Shown here one piece after another: positions 8,924 through 18,128 of a stretch of 64,000 bases of DNA; position 1 is the stretch's first letter, and each line of letters opens with the position of its first letter. Source of the DNA: Rahnella rivi (GTDB lineage: Bacteria; Pseudomonadota; Gammaproteobacteria; Enterobacterales; Enterobacteriaceae); NCBI RefSeq assembly GCF_019049655.1, contig NZ_JAFMOX010000049.1, positions 55,684 to 119,683 of the forward strand, given 5' to 3'. Below the pieces are notes generated by a model. The model ran no database searches, had not been told where the DNA came from, and saw only the letters and a list, made by a program, of their open reading frames with translations. Made by a program: the position numbers and the translations under genes.

Positions 8924-9912
8924 TGCGGGTTCTCATCGTCAAAACCTCGTCAATGGGCGACGTATTGCACACGCTTCCTGCGTTAACGGATGCCATGAGG
9001 GCTATTCCTGGGATCCGCTTTGACTGGGTCGTGGAAGAGGGATTTGCACAGATCCCTGGCTGGCACCCTGCCGTAGACCGGGTGATCCCGGTCGCCATAA
9101 GACGCTGGCGTAAAAACTGGTTCGGTTCTGAAACCCGTCAGCAGCGCTGTGATTTCAAACGTGAAGTGCAGTCTCAGACCTATGACGCCGTGATCGACGC
9201 ACAGGGCCTGATGAAAAGCGCGGCATTGGTCACCCGTGTCGCTAAAGGCGAAAAACACGGTCAGGACTGTAAAAGTGCCCGTGAACCTTTTGCCAGCTGG
9301 TTCTACAACCATCGCCATGAAATCGATAAAAAACAGCATGCGGTAGAACGTACCCGGGAGCTATTTGCAAAAAGTCTGGGCTATGAAAAACCTGCGACTC
9401 AGGGTGATTACGCCATTGCAGCACGATTCCTGTCACACCTTCCCGCCGATGCGCACGAGTATTTGGTGTTTCTCCATGCAACAACCCGCGCGGACAAACA
9501 CTGGCCAGAATCACACTGGCGTAAACTGATTGAACTGCTGAGCGCGCAACACATCCGCATCAAGCTTCCCTGGGGAGCAGAGCACGAATATCAAAGAGCA
9601 TTACGTCTGGCAGAGGGCTTTCCTGATGTCGAGGTTTTACCAAAACTGAGCCTGGAAAATGTGGCGGAGGTTTTAGCCGGTGCCAAAGCAGTCGTGTCTG
9701 TCGATACCGGGTTGAGCCATCTGACGGCTGCACTTGATCGGCCTAATATCACGCTCTACGGACCGACGGATCCGGGATTGATCGGCGGCTACGGGCAGAA
9801 TCAGTTCATTCTCAAAGCACAGAACAATTCGCTGGAAAACCTGACGGCCGAGCGCGTATTTAAGCAACTGAATGAGATGATCTCCGCGGAAAAGGAAGCG
9901 AGCAAAGTATGA
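8923..9912 (+). CDS. waaC: ADP-heptose:LPS heptosyltransferase I
   Basis: GT9 enzyme that transfers the first L,D-heptose onto Kdo2-lipid A. It opens with MRVLIVKTSSMGDVLHTLPAL, the classic WaaC N-terminus carrying the catalytic-region Asp. It ends with VSVDTGLSHLTAALDRPNITLYGPTDPGLIGGYG. I use the ATG at 8923, which overlaps the waaF stop and has AAGGAGCAG upstream; a GTG at 8902 would only add residues that overlap waaF. At 329 residues it is slightly longer than the E. coli protein (about 319). The next gene starts four bases before its stop (ATGA overlap). Confidence 0.96.
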   Translation: MRVLIVKTSSMGDVLHTLPALTDAMRAIPGIRFDWVVEEGFAQIPGWHPAVDRVIPVAIRRWRKNWFGSETRQQRCDFKREVQSQTYDAVIDAQGLMKSAALVTRVAKGEKHGQDCKSAREPFASWFYNHRHEIDKKQHAVERTRELFAKSLGYEKPATQGDYAIAARFLSHLPADAHEYLVFLHATTRADKHWPESHWRKLIELLSAQHIRIKLPWGAEHEYQRALRLAEGFPDVEVLPKLSLENVAEVLAGAKAVVSVDTGLSHLTAALDRPNITLYGPTDPGLIGGYGQNQFILKAQNNSLENLTAERVFKQLNEMISAEKEASKV

Positions 9913-11006
9913 GCTACGTGATAATTTTTATCTTGCTGTGGCCATTCAAAATGCTAATGAAACCTTTTCATCGAAGCACTGGCCGCAATCTGGTTATCCA
10001 AACCGCCAAGATCGGGGATTTCGTTAATATCACCCCGCTGCTGAAGCATTTAAAAAAATCTGACGTGCTGATCAGTAAAACGGTGTTACCGCTTGCCGCG
10101 CACGATACGACGATTGAATCCATTTATCTGATTGAAGATTATAAAAAATCTTTATTCTCCAAGATCCGTCTGGCGTTTCATTTTCTGAATCGCTATGACC
10201 GCGTTTTTTTACTCCAGCCAAACAGCGTGAATGCTTTTTATGCCGCCTTCTGCAATGCCAGTTATAAAGCGTTTCTGATTGCCTACACCCGTAAGTGGTA
10301 CCACGGCATTTTTTATCAGACGGCAGATGTGGTCAGGGTGCACCGAAAAACCGACTTCACTCTGGAAAGCTATCTGAAGCTGGCAGATCCTGTTCTCACC
10401 GCTGAAAGTTATAAAAAACATGCCACCTGGCCGCTTTATGTGCCGGAAGAAAACCTTCCTGAACTCGCTATAAAAGAAACGATAAGAATAGGCATCAGCA
10501 TTTCAGCGGGAAATAAGGCAAAAACTATCCCAACCGACGTCTGGATAAAAATACTCGATTGCCTGAAGGGTCTGCCTTGTCAGTTTTATGTTTTTGGCCC
10601 TGAGAACGAACAGCCCTATCTCGACCAGTTGCTGAAAAAACGGAATGACAATAAAAACATCACCAGCCTGATAGGTAAGCTGAAATTGCATGAAGTGCCG
10701 TATGCCATTTCGCAGATGGATGTGTATATCGCCTCCGACTCGGGCAATATTTATATTGCCGATGCCGTCGACGTCCCGGTGGTGTGTCTCGCGGGCCCTT
10801 GTGATTTGGCCGAGCAACATCCAACCTTTGCTGCATTAATTTTATCGCCGGAAGATGAAAGCCTTTCGCCGGAATCCTTTATATTCTCTGCACCTTACAC
10901 GTTCAGACACAGTGCGGAACAACTGTTTTCGCTGAGTGATTCACAGCTAAACCAGATACGTTCTTTTGTCGTCAGTAATACAAGTCAGGAACAGCACCAT
11001 GCCTAA
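9909..11006 (+). CDS. GT9 (heptosyltransferase-like) glycosyltransferase of the outer core
   Basis: A 365-residue member of the heptosyltransferase family with an unusual N-terminus: a hydrophobic stretch (about residues 2-18) precedes the family start LVIQTAKIGDFVNITPLL. The donor-site motif is degenerate. Where WaaC and WaaF have a D-S/T-G-x-x-H-x-A-A-A pattern, this protein has SDSGNIYIADAVDVP, so the usual His is Tyr. The neighbouring gene order recalls the Klebsiella and Serratia core loci, where such genes add outer-core heptose or another sugar; the sugar cannot be assigned here. The ATGA overlap with waaC and an 8-base overlap with the next gene place it firmly in the operon. The coding sequence looks more A+T-rich than waaF or waaC. 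Confidence 0.75.
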   Translation: MSYVIIFILLWPFKMLMKPFHRSTGRNLVIQTAKIGDFVNITPLLKHLKKSDVLISKTVLPLAAHDTTIESIYLIEDYKKSLFSKIRLAFHFLNRYDRVFLLQPNSVNAFYAAFCNASYKAFLIAYTRKWYHGIFYQTADVVRVHRKTDFTLESYLKLADPVLTAESYKKHATWPLYVPEENLPELAIKETIRIGISISAGNKAKTIPTDVWIKILDCLKGLPCQFYVFGPENEQPYLDQLLKKRNDNKNITSLIGKLKLHEVPYAISQMDVYIASDSGNIYIADAVDVPVVCLAGPCDLAEQHPTFAALILSPEDESLSPESFIFSAPYTFRHSAEQLFSLSDSQLNQIRSFVVSNTSQEQHHA

Positions 11007-12003
11007 TCAGGAATACCTGAGTTATCTTGAGCAGAAAGAAGAGCTCGTTAACAATTTAGGGTTTTCAGACTTGCCGGTTGTCCATATCGCGTTCGGTATT
11101 AATAACGCGTATGCGCGCGGCATGGGGATCACTGTGTTTTCAGTTATGGAAAATAATCCTGACTTAGCTTTCCACATCCACGTGTTTGGCAGTCCGCTTG
11201 ATGAGAAGTCAAAATCATTACTTCTCGAACTGGCCGCAAATCGTCCTTTAGCCATCACCTGCAATGTTTTCAAAGAATCGGCTTTTACCGACTTGCCGCT
11301 GATAGGGCGTTACCCACAGGCGATTTATTATCGTTTGTTTATTCCCTATCTGCTTGCTGATGTGACATCAAAATTCATTTATCTCGATGCTGATACATTG
11401 TGTGTAGGCAGCTATAAAGAGCTGCATGAAAAAGATATAAGCCGTTACACACTGGCGGCGGTGAACGATACCGAAAGAGCTCGCAATAAACTTTGCCCCC
11501 ATTTAGGGCTGACCAGCGGGAATTACTTCAACTCTGGATTTTTATATATCAACATCCCGATGTGGATTGAGAAGAAAACGACGGAGAGAATCATTCAGAC
11601 GCTGGCAATTCATGGCACAGAACTCAGGTTTCCGGATCAGGATGCACTCAATATTGCTCTGGAGCATGAGGTATTACTCCTGCCTAAAAAATATAACCTG
11701 GTGTGCGATATCATCCTGAACAAAGTCGGTAAAAAAACACCGGTGCCTGAAGATGCAATCCTGATTCATTACACAGGTAAATGTAAACCATGGCATCGCT
11801 GGGGTATGGGCGAATTAGCCAGTCTCTATGATCAGTACTATGCAAAATCGCCATGGCATGACGTTCCACATGATATGCCTGTCTCTTACAAAGAGATGAA
11901 GCGTTATGCGCAGGCACTTTGGCATGAACATCAATATGTGAAAAGCTTAAGTTGGATGTTTAAATACATGAACACTAAAATCTTCAGGAAGCACTCTTCA
12001 TGA
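10999..12003 (+). CDS. GT8-family LPS core glycosyltransferase (glucosyl/galactosyltransferase-like)
   Basis: A 334-residue GT8 enzyme, the family of WaaI, WaaO and WaaJ (UDP-glucose or UDP-galactose:LPS core transferases). Landmarks are HIAFGINNAYARGMGITVFS near the N-terminus, IYLDADTLCVG (the D-x-D metal site), NYFNSGFLYINI, and the C-terminal HYTGKCKPWH, which closes the active site in GT8 proteins. I start at the ATG at 10999, which overlaps the upstream stop by eight bases; a longer open frame to 10966 has no support. The last residues are basic and aromatic, typical of membrane-associated core transferases. Its stop overlaps the waaL start (ATGA). The precise sugar and linkage are unknown. 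Confidence 0.82.
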   Translation: MPNQEYLSYLEQKEELVNNLGFSDLPVVHIAFGINNAYARGMGITVFSVMENNPDLAFHIHVFGSPLDEKSKSLLLELAANRPLAITCNVFKESAFTDLPLIGRYPQAIYYRLFIPYLLADVTSKFIYLDADTLCVGSYKELHEKDISRYTLAAVNDTERARNKLCPHLGLTSGNYFNSGFLYINIPMWIEKKTTERIIQTLAIHGTELRFPDQDALNIALEHEVLLLPKKYNLVCDIILNKVGKKTPVPEDAILIHYTGKCKPWHRWGMGELASLYDQYYAKSPWHDVPHDMPVSYKEMKRYAQALWHEHQYVKSLSWMFKYMNTKIFRKHSS

Positions 12004-13286
12004 TCAGGAACTGGCTATCGGCGATTAAGCAGTCATCAGTTGATGATAAGCTTGCTGCTGTGTTCTTCTTATTTACGGCAATATCTGTTTCGTTTTTCAT
12101 GTATTCCGGTGAAGTGACGCGTAACTTCTTTTATATCATTACTTACATCGCCATCATTTACTTCCTGTACATCACATTTAAAAAAGAAAAGAAAATCCAT
12201 TTCTATATTTTCGCCTGGGCCGTGTTTATTTTAGGTGTCAGTAAATTACTTTGGGTTGCGTTAACCACCAATGAACAGTATCCGTTAATTGCCTACCATT
12301 ATCAGATCAGTGGTAAACGCCTGATACTCGCCGCCTTTGTTCTGTACGCCATTGAGCACAATGTGAAAAAGTGGGAAATCTCCACGTTAACGATGCGCAC
12401 CGGTGTGACCATCATGACGGTGCTTTTCATTATTATCGCCGTTACCCATATCGCGGTTTACCTGAAAACAGGCGACCGGATAAAAATTAACTCTGATGCC
12501 TCCACATCAGGAGCCTATACCTTCACCATTTTCTCATTACTGGTCATGTACAGTCTGAAATATTATGCACTTAAGCATTACAGACTACCGTGCCTGATTA
12601 TTATGACGATGACTTTTGGTGTTCTTGCTGCAACAGAAACACGCTCAGCCATTATGCTGTTCACCTTATTCAGCGCAGTGAGTATTCTTTATGATTTCGC
12701 AAAGAGTTCGCATACCTCGAAAATAATTTACGGCTTTGCGATTGGCGGTTTAATTTTAGCTGCGGTGATTTCAGGTCACCCTTATTATAATCGTGTGGTA
12801 GAGCGTATCGATAATCTCCAGCACGAAGTGAATTCTTACAGTCAGGGGGATCGTAATACTTCCGTTGGTGCCCGTTTTTCAATGTGGCGTGCCGGCATAG
12901 AGGTATTTAAACAGCATCCGCTGGGCCAGTCGGCTGACAGCCGTAACGCGCTGGCGACCCAATATATTGATCAACATGAAGGTGGCAATCCGGAGGCAAT
13001 CCGTAATTTATCCTTCCACCTACACAATGACATTCTCGACAGCCTTTCCCTGCAGGGGATTTTCGGCGGCATTATCATGGTGATGTTCTTCGCGGTGTTG
13101 CTACTTTATCCCTTTAAGCTGGTGCCAAAAGGTTACGAATTTTTACTGCTCTCCGTTCCGGTGATTTTTTTCAGTCAGGGCGATACCCAGTTCTACAACC
13201 GTGAATCGCCGTACTTTATTGTACTGGTGTTCGGTTACCTGCTGATGCTGAGAATGTGTGACCGCTCTTCGTCAGTAAAACAGTGA
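12000..13286 (+). CDS. waaL: O-antigen ligase (WaaL/Wzy-C family)
   Basis: Polytopic inner-membrane protein (428 residues, about ten or more hydrophobic segments). The family joins undecaprenyl-PP-linked O antigen to lipid A-core at the periplasmic face. The main periplasmic loop contains VGARFSMWRAGIEVFKQHPLG and LSFHLHNDILDSLSLQGIFGG, matching the conserved Arg- and His-containing region of Wzy_C proteins. Position inside a core locus favours WaaL over the O-antigen polymerase Wzy; the family is poorly conserved, so the symbol rests on context. It overlaps the upstream GT8 gene by four bases and is followed by a hairpin, so it probably ends the hldD operon. The DNA is A+T-rich relative to its neighbours. 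Confidence 0.82.
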   Translation: MIRNWLSAIKQSSVDDKLAAVFFLFTAISVSFFMYSGEVTRNFFYIITYIAIIYFLYITFKKEKKIHFYIFAWAVFILGVSKLLWVALTTNEQYPLIAYHYQISGKRLILAAFVLYAIEHNVKKWEISTLTMRTGVTIMTVLFIIIAVTHIAVYLKTGDRIKINSDASTSGAYTFTIFSLLVMYSLKYYALKHYRLPCLIIMTMTFGVLAATETRSAIMLFTLFSAVSILYDFAKSSHTSKIIYGFAIGGLILAAVISGHPYYNRVVERIDNLQHEVNSYSQGDRNTSVGARFSMWRAGIEVFKQHPLGQSADSRNALATQYIDQHEGGNPEAIRNLSFHLHNDILDSLSLQGIFGGIIMVMFFAVLLLYPFKLVPKGYEFLLLSVPVIFFSQGDTQFYNRESPYFIVLVFGYLLMLRMCDRSSSVKQ

Positions 13287-13291
13287 TTTTT

Positions 13292-13324
13292 ACGGGGAAG
13301 TGAACCACACTGATTCCCCGTTTA
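13292..13324 (+). terminator. Probable rho-independent terminator after waaL
   Basis: ACGGGGAA and TTCCCCGT (8-bp stem, 14-base loop) are followed by a short T-rich run (TTTATT). The hairpin separates hldD...waaL from the next glycosyltransferase gene. The short T tract suggests partial termination. Confidence 0.55.
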
Positions 13325-13354
13325 TTGCCATTCTTATCAGTGGAAATTGTGGAA

Positions 13355-14362
13355 ATGAACCCGACAACGATGCCCGAAGACATCAGGCTTAGCGCGATCA
13401 TCCCCTTGTACAATGCGGGGGAGATGTTCAGAAACTTTATGGATTCGCTCGTCGCGCAGACCCTTACCAGCCTGGAAATCATCATTGTGAACGATGGGTC
13501 AACGGATGGCTCAGATCTGGTCGCTCAGGAGTACGCGGAAAAATATTCACATATCACGGTGATCAGTCAGCCTAACGGAGGGGTTTCCCTCGCACGTAAC
13601 ACTGGCCTCGCTGCCGCCAAAGGCCGCTATGTCACCTTTCCCGACGCAGATGACATTCTTAATCCTGATATGTATCAGACGCTGATCGACATGTGTGAAC
13701 AGGATGATTTGGACGTCGCGCAGTGTAATGGCGAGCGTTATTTCGTCGGAACGAAAAAAGTAAAACCGATCATTCCTGCCGATCGATTATCCTCGACGCC
13801 TGTGTTGGATGGCGCCACCTGGCTGAAAACGGCACTGGCAACCAATCGCTATTTGCATGTGGTTTGGCTCGGTGTATATCGGCTGGCATTGATTAAAAAG
13901 CATCAGCTCTATTTTGAACCCGGTTTACATCATCAGGATATTCCCTGGACGACTGAGTTTATGTTTAACGCGCAACGCGTGCGGTACACGCAGACAGTGC
14001 TGTATCGTTATTATATTCATGGTCTGTCCATCAGTAATCAGAAACGCACCGGAATGAAAAATGTTGAATATCAGAGACATTATCTGAAGATTGCTAAAAT
14101 GCTGGATGATCTGAACCGGCGATATAAAGACCGGGTAAAAATCTATGCCGAATTTCCGCGCCAGGTCACACGTGAAGCCTTAACGGTATGCCACTCTGTG
14201 CGTCGTGAGCCCGATCCGGCAGCGCAAAAGGCCATGATTGAGGATATTTATACCAGCGGAACGCGCCAGATTATGCTGCGCAATGCGCGTGGAATTAAAC
14301 AATGGTGGCAATTATTGTTGTGGCTGAAACGCCTCCACACGCTGCGTAAACGTCTTGCCTGA
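13355..14362 (+). CDS. GT2-family glycosyltransferase of the LPS core locus
   Basis: A 335-residue GT-A enzyme of family GT2. The N-terminal catalytic domain shows SAIIPLYNAGEMF near residue 13, IIIVNDGSTDGS near 40, QPNGGVSLARNTGL near 70, and the metal-binding DADD near 96. I start at the ATG at 13355 because TGGAA lies nine bases upstream; the next in-frame ATG at 13370 has no ribosome site. The C-terminal third is basic and rich in Arg and Trp, suggesting peripheral membrane binding. It stands between two hairpin or promoter regions, so it may be a single-gene unit. Donor and acceptor are unknown. Confidence 0.78.
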   Translation: MNPTTMPEDIRLSAIIPLYNAGEMFRNFMDSLVAQTLTSLEIIIVNDGSTDGSDLVAQEYAEKYSHITVISQPNGGVSLARNTGLAAAKGRYVTFPDADDILNPDMYQTLIDMCEQDDLDVAQCNGERYFVGTKKVKPIIPADRLSSTPVLDGATWLKTALATNRYLHVVWLGVYRLALIKKHQLYFEPGLHHQDIPWTTEFMFNAQRVRYTQTVLYRYYIHGLSISNQKRTGMKNVEYQRHYLKIAKMLDDLNRRYKDRVKIYAEFPRQVTREALTVCHSVRREPDPAAQKAMIEDIYTSGTRQIMLRNARGIKQWWQLLLWLKRLHTLRKRLA

Positions 14363-14461
14363 AATGTTTCAGAAAGGGATGATTCTTTTACGTCTGTAAC
14401 TCCGTTATAACTCATTCATAAACGAAGTTATTTATCTTTCTATATCAGCCAGATAAATAGC

Positions 14462-14490
14462 TTCACAGCATCCTGTTCTTCACCTAGAAT
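14462..14490 (+). promoter_or_regulatory. Possible promoter of waaQ-wabG
   Basis: TTCACA (14462-14467) and TAGAAT (14485-14490) are separated by 17 bp, about 30 bp before the waaQ start. The surrounding 159-bp gap is A+T-rich and contains no other feature I could support. Confidence 0.4.
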
Positions 14491-14521
14491 CAACTCACTA
14501 TCTTCTAAATCAGATAATAGA

Positions 14522-15604
14522 ATGCCTAACACTGAAGCCAAATATGCAGCGTTCACCCCCAGAAGAATTCTGCTGGTCAAACTCCGTCATCACGGAGATA
14601 TGGTACTGACAACGCCGGTGATAAACAGGCTTCACCAGCATTATCCTGATGCTGAAATTGACGTGCTTTTGTATAAAGAAACACGGCCTATTCTGAGTGA
14701 ACATCCTGCCATTTCAACGATTCATGTCATTGACAGAACATGGAAAAAACAAGGTATTCGGCATCAGCTGAAGCAGGAGTTTCTGTTACTTAAAGCGGTA
14801 CGTTCCCGGCATTATGACCTGGTTATAAACCTCGCCGATCAGTGGCGCAGTTCCCTGCTTTCGATGCTTTCAGGCGCGAAGGTCAGGCTGGGATTTGACT
14901 ATAAAAAACGTCGCTCATTTATCTGGCGTGCCGGTCATACCGATTTAGTGACAACGGAAAACCACGGCAAATTGCATACCGTTGAGCAAAATATGTCGAT
15001 CCTCACTGCGCTTGGCCTTTCTGTCGAAAATGCCCAAACGTCGATGCATTATTCAGAAAGTGACAAAGCATTTTGCCAGCAGCTGCTGGAAACAAATCAG
15101 GTGAGTGGCGAATACATTGTGATTCAGCCAACCTCCCGCTGGATTTTCAAATGCTGGGATGACGACAAATTTGCCAGCGTAATCGACGGTTTGAGTGATA
15201 CCGGCATGACTATCGTCATGACGTCCGGCCCCGATAAAAAAGAACTGCAGATGGTGAGCAAGATCCACGATCTGACCCATAACCCTCAGGTTATTTCCGT
15301 CGCCGGCCAGTTATCGCTGACACAACTTGCCGCCATGATTGACGGCGCGAAACTGTTTATTGGGGTGGATTCGGCGCCAATGCATATGGCCGCTGCACTC
15401 AATACACCTTGTGTCGCTTTGTTCGGGCCAACGAAAATGCAGCACTGGCGTCCATGGGGCAACCATAACACCACGATTTGGGCAGGCGATTACGCGCCGC
15501 TGCCCACCCCTGATTCTATCGATACGAAAACCCAGCAGCGATATCTGCATGCCATCCCGGTCAGCGACGTGCTGGATGCCGCCCGGAGCTATCTGCATGC
15601 CTGA
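14522..15604 (+). CDS. waaQ: LPS core heptosyltransferase III
   Basis: GT9 enzyme of 360 residues that in the family adds heptose III to heptose II of the inner core. The N-terminus RILLVKLRHHGDMVLTTPV is the hallmark of WaaQ (RHHGD rather than SMGD of WaaC). The donor-site motif FIGVDSAPMHMAAALNTPCVALFGPT lies near 280-305, followed by HWRPWGN, also characteristic. It overlaps the wabG start by eight bases. The waaQ-wabG pairing matches Klebsiella and Serratia core loci. Confidence 0.9.
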   Translation: MPNTEAKYAAFTPRRILLVKLRHHGDMVLTTPVINRLHQHYPDAEIDVLLYKETRPILSEHPAISTIHVIDRTWKKQGIRHQLKQEFLLLKAVRSRHYDLVINLADQWRSSLLSMLSGAKVRLGFDYKKRRSFIWRAGHTDLVTTENHGKLHTVEQNMSILTALGLSVENAQTSMHYSESDKAFCQQLLETNQVSGEYIVIQPTSRWIFKCWDDDKFASVIDGLSDTGMTIVMTSGPDKKELQMVSKIHDLTHNPQVISVAGQLSLTQLAAMIDGAKLFIGVDSAPMHMAAALNTPCVALFGPTKMQHWRPWGNHNTTIWAGDYAPLPTPDSIDTKTQQRYLHAIPVSDVLDAARSYLHA

Positions 15605-16733
15605 TTTGAAAACTATCCGGCTGGCGATCGTCAGACAAAAATACCGCCCGGATGGTGGCGCGGAGCGTTTCATCTCCCGCGCCCTGGAAGCGCTGGACGA
15701 TCAAAACATCGAGCTCAATATCATCACCCGCCAGTGGGAAGGCAAACCTAATCCGAAATGGAAAATTCATCTGTGCAATCCGGCCAAACACAGCCGGGTG
15801 TCACGGGAGAAAGGCTTCGCAGCGGCCGCGCAAACATGCTGGAAAGCGGCTCAGTTTGATATTGTTCAAAGCCATGAACGTATACCGGGTTGCGATATTT
15901 TCCGCGCCGGCGATGGTGCGCACCGCGTCTGGCTTGAACAGCGCGCGCGCATTATTTCTCCCGCCCAGCGTCTGCTGACACGCCTCAGTCCGTATCATCG
16001 CTATGTGCTCCACGCCGAAGAAGCGATGTTTCATTCGGCGGAATTGAAAAAAATCATCTGCAATTCAGAGATGGTAAAACGTGACATCATGCGTTGCTAC
16101 GGCGTTGATGCGTCACGTTTTAGCGTTATTTATAACGCCATTGATGCAGAAAAATTTACGCCTGCGACAGATGAACAACGTCGTGAATCGCGGGCGAAGA
16201 TGGCGATCCCGGAACAGGCTGTCGCGCTGATTTATGTGGGTTCAGGCTTCGAGCGCAAAGGGCTCAAACCGGCTATTCAGGCCATCGCCCCCAGCGACCG
16301 CTATCTCATCGTCGTCGGTCAGGATAAGGCGCAGAAGAAATATGAATCTCTTGCGCGTCAGTTAGGGTGTTTTGAGCGAATTCGGTTTATGGGCGTTCAA
16401 AATAACGTGCTGCCCTATTACCACGCGGCCGATGGCATGATCCTGCCAACACTGTATGACCCGTTTCCTAACGTGATCCTTGAAGCGATGGCCTGTGGTC
16501 TGCCAGTGATCACCAGCCAGACCTGTGGCGGCGCGGAGTTCATCACCGAAGGGCAAGAGGGTTTTGTTTGCGATGCTTTGGATATCGTAAAACTGGCCGA
16601 ATTTGTAAAAAGAATCCCTTCCCGCCTGGAAAATGCTCAGATGAGCCATGCGGCAAGAGAACGCATATTGCCTTATTCTCCAAAAAACCTTTCACAACAG
16701 CTGGTGGCGCTGTATCACTCGCTGCTTATCTGA
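15597..16733 (+). CDS. wabG: LPS core galacturonosyl/glucosyl transferase WabG
   Basis: GT4 enzyme of 378 residues. It strongly resembles Klebsiella WabG, which adds galacturonic acid to heptose II; E. coli WaaG is a more distant relative. Landmarks are LAIVRQKYRPDGGAERFISRALEAL at the start, QSHERIPGCDIFRAGDG near 95, YVGSGFERKGL near 215, and LYDPFPNVILEAMACGLPVITS near 290, which holds the EX7E-type donor site. I use the ATG at 15597, which overlaps waaQ; the open frame continues upstream only through waaQ. If WabG function is conserved, the core of this strain carries galacturonic acid, giving negative charge without phosphate. GT4 sugar specificity cannot be proved from sequence. Confidence 0.87.
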   Translation: MPDLKTIRLAIVRQKYRPDGGAERFISRALEALDDQNIELNIITRQWEGKPNPKWKIHLCNPAKHSRVSREKGFAAAAQTCWKAAQFDIVQSHERIPGCDIFRAGDGAHRVWLEQRARIISPAQRLLTRLSPYHRYVLHAEEAMFHSAELKKIICNSEMVKRDIMRCYGVDASRFSVIYNAIDAEKFTPATDEQRRESRAKMAIPEQAVALIYVGSGFERKGLKPAIQAIAPSDRYLIVVGQDKAQKKYESLARQLGCFERIRFMGVQNNVLPYYHAADGMILPTLYDPFPNVILEAMACGLPVITSQTCGGAEFITEGQEGFVCDALDIVKLAEFVKRIPSRLENAQMSHAARERILPYSPKNLSQQLVALYHSLLI

Positions 16734-16853
16734 TGACGTTTACGCAGGCATGATGAGTCGATAGCACTTATCTGATACCATGTGCCTATCTAACCGCCGG
16801 GATTATGCTCACTCTATGAAATTGACTTTCCCTAACGCAATGCCTCCTAAAAA

Positions 16854-18128
16854 ATGAATATTTTTTACAATATAATCATATATTTGATTCAGCCATTAAT
16901 TTGGATCCGTTTACTGTTACGCAGCCGTAAATCACCGGCCTACCGTAAACGTTGGGCTGAACGTTATGGCTTTTGCAAAGGTAAAGTCGTACCTGGCGGC
17001 ATCATGCTGCATTCTGTCTCGGTGGGCGAAACTCTCGCTGCGATCCCTTTGGTTCGCGCTTTGCGCCATCGCTATCCTTCATTGCCGATCACCGTCACCA
17101 CCATGACCCCGACAGGCTCTGAACGCGTTCAGTCCGCCTTTGGCAAAGGTGTGCATCACGTCTATTTACCTTACGATCTGGCAGGATCGGTCAACCGATT
17201 CCTCGATGAAGTGAACCCGAAGCTGGTCATCATCATGGAAACCGAATTGTGGCCAAACCTCATCAGCGCGCTGCACCGCCGTAAAATCCCGCTTGTCATT
17301 GCCAATGCCCGGCTTTCCGCGCGTTCTGCAAAGGGCTATCAAAAACTCGGCAAATTCATTCGTACTATTTTGCAACGCATCACACTGATTGCTGCGCAAA
17401 ATCAGGAGGATGGCGAACGCTTTCTCTCGCTGGGGTTGAAACGCAATCAGCTCGCCGTCACCGGCAGCCTGAAATTTGATATTTCAGTCACTCCCGAACT
17501 GGCTGCCAAAGCCATCGCACTGCGCAGCCAGTGGGCATCGCGGCGTCAGGTGTGGATTGCCACCAGCACGCATGAAGGTGAAGAAACGCTGCTGCTGGAA
17601 GCGCATAAAGAATTACTGAAAAACCATCCGACGCTGCTGTTAATTCTGGTACCGCGCCATCCGGAACGTTTCCCGGTTGCCTGTGAACTCACCCGTAAAG
17701 CCGGGCTGACATTCACCCAGCGCAGCACCGGCGAAGTGCCGTCCTCAGGCACGCAGGTGGTGATTGGCGATACCATGGGCGAATTAATGTTGCTGTACGG
17801 CATCGCCGACCTGGCCTTTGTCGGCGGCAGCCTGGTGGAGCGCGGCGGGCATAATCCGCTGGAAGCCGCCGCACACGCAATTCCGGTTCTGATGGGGCCG
17901 CACACCATAAACTTCAAAGACATTTGCGCCAAACTGGCTCAGGACGATGGCCTGATCACCGTGACGGATACCGCATCGCTGGTGAAAGAGATTTCCACGC
18001 TGCTGACGGACGAAGATTATCGACTGTACTACGGGCGTCACGCCGTTGAAGTTCTGCACCAGAACCAGGGTGCGCTGCAACGACTGCTGCATTTACTGGA
18101 GCCTTACCTGCCTGTCCGGGGTCATTAA
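16854..18128 (+). CDS. waaA: 3-deoxy-D-manno-octulosonic acid (Kdo) transferase
   Basis: Essential GT30 enzyme that adds Kdo residues to lipid IVA. The 424-residue protein begins with a hydrophobic anchor ([20 protein letters not shown]). It then shows [18 protein letters not shown] near 48, [11 protein letters not shown] near 82, and [10 protein letters not shown] near 125. The C-terminal donor domain carries [26 protein letters not shown] near 325. It starts about 120 bp after wabG and its stop overlaps the waaE start (TAATG), forming waaA-waaE-coaD. Confidence 0.97.
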   Translation: MNIFYNIIIYLIQPLIWIRLLLRSRKSPAYRKRWAERYGFCKGKVVPGGIMLHSVSVGETLAAIPLVRALRHRYPSLPITVTTMTPTGSERVQSAFGKGVHHVYLPYDLAGSVNRFLDEVNPKLVIIMETELWPNLISALHRRKIPLVIANARLSARSAKGYQKLGKFIRTILQRITLIAAQNQEDGERFLSLGLKRNQLAVTGSLKFDISVTPELAAKAIALRSQWASRRQVWIATSTHEGEETLLLEAHKELLKNHPTLLLILVPRHPERFPVACELTRKAGLTFTQRSTGEVPSSGTQVVIGDTMGELMLLYGIADLAFVGGSLVERGGHNPLEAAAHAIPVLMGPHTINFKDICAKLAQDDGLITVTDTASLVKEISTLLTDEDYRLYYGRHAVEVLHQNQGALQRLLHLLEPYLPVRGH

